A stretch of 30,476 nt of DNA, from positions 1 to 30,476 of the forward strand of contig URYW01000011.1 of the NCBI GenBank assembly GCA_900552145.1. Reading direction: 5' to 3'. A program made the position numbers and the translations under genes. The notes beneath the pieces are model-generated. The model had not been told where the DNA came from and made no database searches. It was given only the letters and a program-made list of their open reading frames with translations. How positions within the stretch are numbered: the stretch's first letter is position 1; each line of letters begins with the position of its first letter. The stretch is from an uncultured Collinsella sp. GTDB lineage: Bacteria; Actinomycetota; Coriobacteriia; Coriobacteriales; Coriobacteriaceae. Below, one piece after another: positions 25,144 through 30,476 of this stretch.

Positions 25144-26064
25144 GTGGCAACTCAGAAATTCACCGGCGTTATCCCTCCCGTCGTTGTTCCCGATACCGAA
25201 GATCACCAGCTCGACGTTGCCTCCTTTGAGCGCAGCATCAACCGCATGATCGATGCCGGCGTCGATGGCCTGTTCTTCTTGGGATCCTCGGGCGAGGTCG
25301 TCTTCTCCACCGACGAGCGCCGTCGCCAGATTATCGCCGAGGCCGTTCGTATCGTCGACCACCGTGTGCCTGTTCTGGTCGGCATCATCGATACCGAGAC
25401 CGAGCGCATGATTGAGCACGGCAAGGTCGCCCAGGAGCTGGGCGCCGATGCCCTCGTCGCCACCTGCCCGTTCTATGCCCTGCAGGGCATGACCGAGGTT
25501 GAGGAGCATTTCCGCATCCTGCACGAGGAGCTCGACCTGCCAATCTTTGCCTATGACATTCCCGTCTGCGTTCACACCAAGCTCCCCTGGAAGCTCCTTG
25601 CCAAGCTCGGCGCCGAGGGCGTCCTTGCTGGCGTCAAGGATTCCTCGGGTGATGACATCTCGTTCCGCTACCTCGTTCAGGAGAACGAGAAGAACGGCCA
25701 TCCGATGAGCATCCTCACCGGTCACGAGGTTGTTGTCGACGGCGCTTACCTCGGTGGCGCCGACGGTTCCGTCCCGGGTCTCGCCAACGTTGAGCCCGAG
25801 GGCTACGTGCGTCAGTGGAAGGCCGCTCAGGTTGGCGACTGGGCTACCGTCAAGGCCGAGCAGGATCGCCTCAATGAGATTTCGCATATCTGGGATGTCA
25901 CCTCGGGCGTCCAGGGCTATGCCGGTGGCGTCGGCGCCTTCAAGACCGCTATGAACCTCATGGGTATCTTCGACAGCCCGACCATGCCGCGCCCGGTGAA
26001 GGCCATGACCGGCGAGAACGTCGAGGCTATTAAGAAGGTCCTCCAGGACAACGGTCTCCTGTAA
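25144..26064 (+). CDS. nanA: DHDPS/NAL family aldolase, predicted N-acetylneuraminate lyase
   Basis: A 306-residue class I aldolase of the DapA/NanA family. In this setting it would split N-acetylneuraminate into N-acetylmannosamine and pyruvate in the cytosol. Visible are the pyruvate-binding loop GSSGE (47-51), the tyrosine Y137 in YDIPV and the Schiff-base lysine K165 in GVKDSSGD. Both positions agree with the catalytic Tyr137 and Lys165 of E. coli NanA as I recall them. The family alone does not separate sialic acid lyase from dihydrodipicolinate synthase or other keto-acid aldolases; the adjacent kinase and nanE decide it. The GTG start at 25144 is chosen for AAGGAG 6 bases before it; the in-frame extension from 25060 overlaps the previous gene. 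Codons are strongly biased, as for an abundant enzyme. Confidence 0.8.
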   Translation: MATQKFTGVIPPVVVPDTEDHQLDVASFERSINRMIDAGVDGLFFLGSSGEVVFSTDERRRQIIAEAVRIVDHRVPVLVGIIDTETERMIEHGKVAQELGADALVATCPFYALQGMTEVEEHFRILHEELDLPIFAYDIPVCVHTKLPWKLLAKLGAEGVLAGVKDSSGDDISFRYLVQENEKNGHPMSILTGHEVVVDGAYLGGADGSVPGLANVEPEGYVRQWKAAQVGDWATVKAEQDRLNEISHIWDVTSGVQGYAGGVGAFKTAMNLMGIFDSPTMPRPVKAMTGENVEAIKKVLQDNGLL

Positions 26065-26170
26065 AGCTTCCCCGGGCACCCGATCTTGGGGCTCAAGCGG
26101 TCGAGCGTGACCCATTAGGTCAACGCCCGACCGCTTTCACCCCAACCTCGGGCACCCGGGAAACCTTTAC
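26061..26170 (+). repeat. Long imperfect palindrome after nanA
   Basis: About 110 bases fold back on themselves in steps. GTAAAG (26061-26066) pairs with CTTTAC (26165-26170). The block 26068-26083 pairs with 26148-26162 around CA/CA mismatches. TTGGGG (26086-26091) pairs with CCCCAA, AGCGGTCG (26096-26103) with CGACCGCT, and GCGTGACC (26105-26112) with GGTC-A-ACGC, closing on a small apical loop. The nanA stop codon sits in the outermost helix. It could be a terminator or attenuator, an RNA processing site or a small mobile palindromic repeat. Confidence 0.6.
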
Positions 26171-26173
26171 CAA

Positions 26174-26216
26174 GCTGCGGCGATAACGCAGCCTTCATTT
26201 CCTGTAGTTGTTTTTA
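26174..26216 (+). terminator. Hairpin with distant T-run before the ROK kinase gene
   Basis: A 6-bp stem (26174-26179 with 26187-26192, 7-base loop) is followed by CTTCATTTCC and, further on, TTGTTTTTA (26207-26215). The T-run is too far from the stem for a textbook terminator. It adds a second fold directly after the 110-base palindrome. Confidence 0.35.
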
Positions 26217-26234
26217 TCTCCTAAGGAGAGCGAC

Positions 26235-27200
26235 ATGGAGAACAAGTACGTCTGCTCTGTCGATATCGGCGGAACTAAGATCGCGACTGCCATCATGGAG
26301 TACCCGGCTGACGGCAGCGTGCCTCATCCCGTTTTTGAGGCCGAGGTTCCCACTGAGGCCCAAGAGGGCGGCGAGGCCGTCTTCCAGCGTATCGAGGCGT
26401 CCATCAAGGCTGCTCTCGAGGCGAATCCCGATGTCGAGGTCCTTGGCGTCGGCATCGGTGCCGCCGGCGTCGTCGATCCCAAGACGGGCGCCATCGCGTA
26501 TGCCAACGAGATCATGCCCGGCTGGTCCGGCGTTCAGTTGGGGCCGCGCCTGCGCGAGGACCTCGGTCTTCCCGTTGCCGTCGTAGGCGACGTGCAGGCT
26601 CATGCTCTGGGTGAGGCCCACTGGGGCGTCGGCAAGGGCAAGTTCTCCGTCTTGTGTCTTGGCATCGGTACGGGCATCGGCGGCGCATATGTCGAGAACG
26701 GCCGCGTGATGCAGGGCTTCCATGGTGCTGCCGGTCATATGGGCCACATCGAGTGCTCGGCTGCCGCCGGCATTCCCTGCGCCTGCGGGCGTTCCGGCCA
26801 TCTGGAGTCGGTTGCTTCGGGCACTTCCATTGGTCGTATGTACGATGAGCGCTTTGGTCGCGTCGACCCCAGCCGTCCTTCGGTCGGTCGCGATGTGAAC
26901 GACCTGTGCCGTGCGGGCGACGCAAAGGCGACCGAGGTCATCCATGACGCCGGCTTTGCGCTGGGGGCCAGCTTGGGCTCGCTCGCTAACATCCTGGACC
27001 CTGAGGTCATCGTGCTTTCGGGCGGCGTGATTCACCAAGGTCCCGATTGGCGTTCGCAGACGTGGAAGGATTCGGTGCACGAGGGCTATGCCAGCCAGGC
27101 GCTCGATCCGCTTCAGAACACACCGATCCTCATCGGTTCTCTGGAGGGCGATGCTCCGCTCATCGGTGCCGCTGAGCATCTTCTTGCCTCGTTGAAGTAA
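26235..27200 (+). CDS. nanK: ROK family sugar kinase, predicted N-acetylmannosamine kinase
   Basis: A 321-residue ROK kinase. In this operon it would phosphorylate N-acetylmannosamine to its 6-phosphate, the substrate of NanE. The ATP loop DIGGTKIA is at 10-17. GIGTGIGGAYVENG forms the second phosphate motif, followed by HMGHIE and the zinc-site CACGRSGHLE. The last has histidine where many ROK proteins have the third cysteine (CxCGxxGC); the same swap is known in some actinobacterial ROK kinases. There is no N-terminal DNA-binding domain, so it is a kinase rather than a repressor. Glucokinase cannot be excluded from sequence. The ATG at 26235 follows AAGGAGAG. Confidence 0.8.
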   Translation: MENKYVCSVDIGGTKIATAIMEYPADGSVPHPVFEAEVPTEAQEGGEAVFQRIEASIKAALEANPDVEVLGVGIGAAGVVDPKTGAIAYANEIMPGWSGVQLGPRLREDLGLPVAVVGDVQAHALGEAHWGVGKGKFSVLCLGIGTGIGGAYVENGRVMQGFHGAAGHMGHIECSAAAGIPCACGRSGHLESVASGTSIGRMYDERFGRVDPSRPSVGRDVNDLCRAGDAKATEVIHDAGFALGASLGSLANILDPEVIVLSGGVIHQGPDWRSQTWKDSVHEGYASQALDPLQNTPILIGSLEGDAPLIGAAEHLLASLK

Positions 27201-27216
27201 ACGTATCTGCTGTAGG

Positions 27217-27250
27217 AGCCTCCCGAGACAACACGCCTCGGGAGGCTGTT
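27217..27250 (+). terminator. Hairpin between the kinase gene and nanE
   Basis: A perfect 11-bp stem (27217-27227 with 27237-27247) with a 9-base loop is followed by GTTCTAAG. The T-tail is short, so read-through into nanE is expected. Confidence 0.55.
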
Positions 27251-27270
27251 CTAAGAAAGGTTGCAGCCTT

Positions 27271-27957
27271 ATGACCGTTGATCCTTTGATCCAGTCCCTG
27301 AAGGGTAAACTCGTCGTGAGCGTTCAGGCGTATATGGGCGAGCCGCTTCGTACGCCCGAGACCATGGCTCAAATGTCTCGCGCTTGCGAGCTCGGCGGCG
27401 CCGCCGCCATTCGCTGCCAGGGCCTTGCCGACATTGCCGCCATTAAGGGTCGCTGTGAGGTTCCCGTCATCGGCCTGTGGAAGGATGGGCACGAGGGCGT
27501 TTACATCACGCCGACGCTGCGTCACGCTCGCGCCTGCGTTGCTGCCGGTGCCGATATCGTGGCGATCGACGCCACCGATCGTCCGCGCCCCGATGGCAAG
27601 ACGGTCGAGGATACCTTCCGCCCGCTGCACGAGGAGGGTGTGCTCCTGATGGCCGACTGTGCCACCATCGAGGATATTCGTCGTGCTGTCGATATGGGCT
27701 TCGACCTGGTATCCACCACGCTTTCTCACGGCGTCGCCGCCATCGACTGCACCATGGCCGATGGCCCCGACCTGCCGCTCCTGCGTCAGGCGACCGAGGA
27801 ATTCCCCGGCCTTCCCATCATTTGCGAGGGCCGCGTGCATACGCCCGAGGAGGCTCGCGCCGCGATCGATGCTGGCGCCTGGGCCGTTGTCGTCGGCACC
27901 GCCATCACGCACCCCACGAGTATTACGAGTTGGTTCAAGGCTGCGCTTGAGGCGTAA
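27271..27957 (+). CDS. nanE: N-acetylmannosamine-6-phosphate 2-epimerase
   Basis: NanE converts N-acetylmannosamine 6-phosphate to N-acetylglucosamine 6-phosphate, linking sialic acid breakdown to amino sugar metabolism. The 228-residue TIM barrel shows all family blocks: AAAIRCQGLADIAAIKG (lysine included), VPVIGLWKDGH, YITPT, DATDRPRPDGK, LMADCATIED, STTLSHG and ICEGRVHTPEEA. Length is normal. The ATG at 27271 has AAGAAAGG 10 bases upstream. This is the most specific marker in the window for sialic acid or ManNAc use and anchors the reading of the neighbouring lyase, kinase and transporter. Confidence 0.93.
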   Translation: MTVDPLIQSLKGKLVVSVQAYMGEPLRTPETMAQMSRACELGGAAAIRCQGLADIAAIKGRCEVPVIGLWKDGHEGVYITPTLRHARACVAAGADIVAIDATDRPRPDGKTVEDTFRPLHEEGVLLMADCATIEDIRRAVDMGFDLVSTTLSHGVAAIDCTMADGPDLPLLRQATEEFPGLPIICEGRVHTPEEARAAIDAGAWAVVVGTAITHPTSITSWFKAALEA

Positions 27958-27984
27958 GACAGGCCTCGTATCCGCTCGGGGCGG

Positions 27985-27990
27985 TATACT
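27985..27990 (+). promoter_or_regulatory. Candidate -10 box upstream of rapZ
   Basis: TATACT, identical to the hexamers before uvrB and ybaK, lies 28 bases past nanE. No -35 match is evident. A transcript from here would begin near 27997 and run straight into the terminator-like hairpin at 28009-28045. Confidence 0.35.
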
Positions 27991-28008
27991 CAATATAGGC
28001 AATTGACC

Positions 28009-28045
28009 GCGCGGGATCCGGGTTGCTGGGTCCCGCGCTTGTTTT
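28009..28045 (+). terminator. Rho-independent terminator between nanE and rapZ
   Basis: An 8-bp pure GC/AT stem (28009-28016 with 28031-28038) is followed by TTGTTTT. It would close the sialic acid operon. Only 13 bases separate it from the first rapZ start codon, so rapZ transcription must pass through it or depend on antitermination. Confidence 0.65.
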
Positions 28046-28058
28046 CGGGAGGCAGCAC

Positions 28059-28979
28059 ATGCAAAAGGGAGATGCCATGGATGCGGCGGAGCGCTCGGAG
28101 CGCATCCCCGATATCGTCATCATCACCGGAATGTCCGGATCGGGCCGCACACAGGCCATGCACGTGTTCGAGGACATGGGCTATTTTTGCATCGATAACC
28201 TGCCTCCGCGTCTCATCGCCCAGCTTGCCGAGCTCGTCGGCATCAATACTGGCGTGGGCAGGCATCTCGCCGTCACCTGTGACCTGCGCAGCCAGGGCTT
28301 GTTCGATGAGCTGCTCGATGCCGTTGCCGCACTCGAGGAGCGCGAGATGAGCTGTGACATCGTGTTTCTCGAGGCCTCTGACGAGGTGCTGATCCGTCGC
28401 TATAGCGAAAACCGCCGCCGCCATCCCATTGCCAAGCCGGGGGAGACTACGGCCGATGCGATTCAGCGCGAGCGCCTGCAGCTGCAGGGTGTGCGCGATC
28501 GAGCCGATATGATCATCGACACGAGCCGCCTGCGTACCTCTGCCCTGCGCAACAAATTGCGCATGGCGTTCTCCGAGTTGTCCGACCAGCAGCTCATGGA
28601 CGTTCACGTGTTCTCGTTTGGCTTTAAGCACGGTATGCCCGTCGAGGCGGACATTATGATCGACGTTCGCTTCCTGCCCAATCCGTTCTACGATCCCGAG
28701 ATGCGCACCATGACCGGTCTCGATAAGAAGGTCTCCGACTTTGTTCTGGACCATCCCAAGACCCAGGAGTTCTGGAAAGCTTGGACGCAGCTGCTCGATA
28801 CGGTCATGCCCGGCTATATCGCGGAGGGCAAGCCACAGCTTTCTATTGCCATCGGCTGCACGGGCGGTCAACACCGCAGCGTTGCCATCGCCGAGGCCAC
28901 GGCACGTTATTTGGAAGGCGCCCAATATCACGTGAGCATTTCCCACCGCGACCTTTCGCGCGCCAACACGAAAGCATAG
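28059..28979 (+). CDS. rapZ: RNase adapter / nucleotide-binding protein RapZ (YvcJ family)
   Basis: A 306-residue RapZ/YvcJ family protein. In E. coli RapZ senses glucosamine 6-phosphate and guides RNase E to the GlmZ small RNA; the role in actinobacteria is unknown. The Walker A is GMSGSGRT (24-31), with arginine replacing lysine, a change seen in actinobacterial homologues. FCIDNLPP follows, and the C-terminal domain carries VRFLPNPFYDPE and the IGCTGGQHRSV block. Two starts are plausible: ATG 28059 (GGGAGG, 6-base spacing) and ATG 28077 (AAAGGGAG). The first is used. whiA begins 6 bases after the stop. yvcK, which commonly lies between the two, is absent. Confidence 0.9.
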   Translation: MQKGDAMDAAERSERIPDIVIITGMSGSGRTQAMHVFEDMGYFCIDNLPPRLIAQLAELVGINTGVGRHLAVTCDLRSQGLFDELLDAVAALEEREMSCDIVFLEASDEVLIRRYSENRRRHPIAKPGETTADAIQRERLQLQGVRDRADMIIDTSRLRTSALRNKLRMAFSELSDQQLMDVHVFSFGFKHGMPVEADIMIDVRFLPNPFYDPEMRTMTGLDKKVSDFVLDHPKTQEFWKAWTQLLDTVMPGYIAEGKPQLSIAIGCTGGQHRSVAIAEATARYLEGAQYHVSISHRDLSRANTKA

Positions 28980-28985
28980 GCTTGC

Positions 28986-29915
28986 ATGTCGTTTACCGCC
29001 GAGGTGCGTGACGAGCTCGCGCGCTGCGAACCCGAATGTGAATACTGCGATTTGTCGACGCTTGCCGCCCTGACGCGTGTGAGCGGTACACTTTCGCTGG
29101 CCGGCTCCGGGCGGTATCGTTTGACGGTCGCGACCGAGACGGGCGCCGTCGCGCGCACGATGATCACACTGACGCATCGCATCCTTAAGCTCAAAACGGA
29201 ATTCACCGTTCGTAAATCTGTATTGCATAAGGTTCGAAACTACCTCATCACCTTGCCTGATCAGCCAGACCTGGATAAGGCTCTGGTGCTGCTGGGCATC
29301 CTCGACCGCAGGGGAGGACTTGTCGCCGGCGTGCCCCGGCATATCGTTGCCCGTCCCTGCTGCAGGCTTGCCTATATCCGCGGCGCGCTCATCGCGGGCG
29401 GCTTCGTGGCCGATCCACGCGGCGATTTTCATTTGGAGATCGCGGTGCAGGGCGAGCAGTATGCCAAGGGGCTTTGCGACCTGTTGGAGCAGATTGGGGT
29501 CCATGCGCGTGTTAATGCACGGCGTGGGTCATATGCCGTGTACATTAAGAGCGCCGAGGAAATCGAGCATCTTTTAAAGCTGATTGGTGCCAAGCGCAGC
29601 GTTGCCGAGATTGAGGAGGCGCGCGCGGTCAAGTTGGTTAAGAACGATGTGAACCGTCGCGTGAACGCCGAGCTCGCCAACCAGACCAGAAGCGCCGGTG
29701 CTGCCCAACATCAGCTTGCGCTTATCGATGAGCTCGAACAGCGGGGTTTGCGCGACACGCTTCCGGATGCCTTGGCGGTCTTTTGCGACCTGCGCGAGCG
29801 CTATCCCGATCTTTCGCTGCGTGATTTAGGGGAGATGGCTGACCCTCCCTTGTCGAAGTCTGCCCTCTACCATCGAGTTTTGAGGCTTGAAAAGCTCATT
29901 GAAGCAAACAGGTAG
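28986..29915 (+). CDS. whiA: DNA-binding protein WhiA
   Basis: A 309-residue WhiA homologue, a conserved Gram-positive DNA-binding protein. It controls sporulation septation genes in Streptomyces and affects cell division in Bacillus. An N-terminal WhiA region (MSFTAEVRDELAR) leads into a LAGLIDADG-like fold (RLAYIRGALIAGGFVADPRGDFHLEI) without endonuclease residues. A C-terminal helix-turn-helix follows (LSLRDLGEMADPPLSKSALYHRVLRLEKL). The ATG at 28986 has only a weak ribosome site and probably relies on coupling to rapZ. The next gene is gap, the usual actinobacterial neighbour. Confidence 0.93.
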   Translation: MSFTAEVRDELARCEPECEYCDLSTLAALTRVSGTLSLAGSGRYRLTVATETGAVARTMITLTHRILKLKTEFTVRKSVLHKVRNYLITLPDQPDLDKALVLLGILDRRGGLVAGVPRHIVARPCCRLAYIRGALIAGGFVADPRGDFHLEIAVQGEQYAKGLCDLLEQIGVHARVNARRGSYAVYIKSAEEIEHLLKLIGAKRSVAEIEEARAVKLVKNDVNRRVNAELANQTRSAGAAQHQLALIDELEQRGLRDTLPDALAVFCDLRERYPDLSLRDLGEMADPPLSKSALYHRVLRLEKLIEANR

Positions 29916-30006
29916 GTTAAAGTATCGACTTATATACGGATTTAGCTGCTATTTTATTCTTTAAAGCGTTTTAACACAAATTTGATTTTCAATTTCGAGC
30001 ATTCTC

Positions 30007-30036
30007 GTGAAATTCAAGTCAAAAAAAAGGTATATT
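30007..30036 (+). promoter_or_regulatory. Promoter of gap
   Basis: GTGAAA (30007-30012) and TATATT (30031-30036) are separated by 18 bases that include an 8-A run, in a very AT-rich stretch typical of strong promoters. An inverted repeat (29991-29999 with 30004-30014, two-base bulge) overlaps the -35 box and could be an operator. Confidence 0.6.
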
Positions 30037-30056
30037 AGGCGAGTGGTTAGTTTGTG

Positions 30057-30091
30057 GGCCTCAACGGCAGGCGCTGTAGCTTGCGGGGGCC
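30057..30091 (+). promoter_or_regulatory. Hairpin in the gap leader
   Basis: A two-part stem (30057-30062 with 30086-30091; 30067-30072 with 30079-30084) forms in the predicted 5' leader, just before the ribosome site AAAGGAG. It probably affects mRNA stability or translation of gap. Confidence 0.4.
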
Positions 30092-30108
30092 TTACGAAAG
30101 GAGACACA

Positions 30109-30476
30109 ATGGCAGTAAAGGTTGCTATTAACGGCTTCGGTCGCATCGGTCGTCTGGCCTTCCGTCAGATGTTCGGTCATGAGGGCTCCGAGATCGTCGC
30201 TATCAACGACCTCACCTCTCCCGATATGCTCGCTTACCTGCTGAAGTACGACTCCACGCAGGGCAACTACGCTCGCGATCACGAGGTCGTTGCTGGCGAG
30301 GATTCCATCACCGTTGACGGCAAGGAGATCAAGATCTACAAGGAGGCCGACGCCAACAACCTGCCTTGGGGCGACCTCGACGTCGACGTCGTTCTCGAGT
30401 GCACCGGCTTCTACACCAGCAAGGCTAAGGCTCAGGCCCACATCCCCGCTGGCGCCAAGAAGGTCGTCATCTCCGC
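30109..30476 (+). CDS. gap: Glyceraldehyde-3-phosphate dehydrogenase, 5' part
   Basis: The first 122 codons of a type I GAPDH, cut by the window end. The enzyme oxidises glyceraldehyde 3-phosphate to 1,3-bisphosphoglycerate with NAD in glycolysis. The NAD-binding motif INGFGRIGR is at residues 7-15, followed by VAINDLTSPDMLAYLLKYDS and the VLECTGFYTS strand, all typical of the family. The active-site cysteine lies beyond the window. The ATG at 30109 follows AAAGGAG. Codon bias is strong, as expected for a highly expressed gene. gap after whiA matches actinobacterial order. Confidence 0.95.
   Translation, partial: MAVKVAINGFGRIGRLAFRQMFGHEGSEIVAINDLTSPDMLAYLLKYDSTQGNYARDHEVVAGEDSITVDGKEIKIYKEADANNLPWGDLDVDVVLECTGFYTSKAKAQAHIPAGAKKVVIS

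Noticed and set aside
25144..26064. Lyase gene as biosynthetic dapA
   Set aside because: The motif set fits the whole family, but no lysine pathway gene is nearby, whereas nanE and a ROK kinase follow. NanA is the better reading.
29991..30014. Inverted repeat before gap as the whiA terminator
   Set aside because: The stem is broken by a bulge and is followed by A's rather than T's on the plus strand; it overlaps the gap -35 box instead.
1..30476. CRISPR arrays, insertion sequences, prophage or toxin-antitoxin genes
   Set aside because: No regularly spaced repeats, transposase motifs, phage genes or small paired open frames with ribosome sites were found on either strand.

Overview
The window looks like a chromosomal segment of a gut-type actinobacterium of the class Coriobacteriia, most likely Collinsella or a close relative. 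This is inferred from the moderately high GC content, the strongly C/G-ending codons in the highly expressed genes, the actinobacterial gene neighbourhoods (coaE next to uvrB; uvrC, rapZ, whiA, gap) and the general look of the proteins. No database search was possible, so genus level is a judgement.

Layout. Positions 1-7600 hold coaE, a lytic transglycosylase and uvrB on the plus strand, closed by a strong terminator. Facing them on the minus strand are two flavoprotein genes: a COG2509-type FAD dehydrogenase, and a 700-residue protein joining an Mrp/NBP35 ATPase to a BaiN/HI0933-type flavoprotein. Positions 7741-9894 (minus) encode an LTA-synthase-like membrane sulfatase-fold enzyme. From 10088 everything runs on the plus strand: uvrA, ybaK, murJ and uvrC. 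uvrA and uvrB are intact, but uvrC is interrupted by two in-frame TAG codons, so nucleotide excision repair by UvrABC may be impaired unless these are sequence errors.

Positions 17234-27957 form an accessory-looking catabolic operon inserted between uvrC and rapZ, genes that are neighbours in many actinobacteria. It starts with a 364-bp leader that can fold as a three-way junction. Next come a Tat-type lipoprotein binding protein, a permease, a permease-ATPase fusion and a second ATPase, all of the oligopeptide transporter family. Then follow a CE7 acetyl esterase, a shortened esterase paralogue that has lost its catalytic serine, a DHDPS/NanA-family lyase, a ROK kinase and NanE epimerase. 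NanA, NanK and NanE together indicate N-acetylneuraminate use. The transporter is therefore read as a SatABCD/NanBCDF-like sialic acid importer rather than a peptide importer, and the esterase as a possible sialate O-acetyl esterase. No sialidase, NagA, NagB or regulator lies in the window. Stable hairpins separate most cistrons of this operon.

Positions 28059-30476 return to the conserved core: rapZ, whiA (yvcK, usually between them, is absent) and the 5' part of gap, cut by the window end.

Three gene-damaging differences are visible: two nonsense codons in uvrC and a 2-base frameshift near the end of the permease-ATPase fusion. Read-level checking should decide whether they are real.
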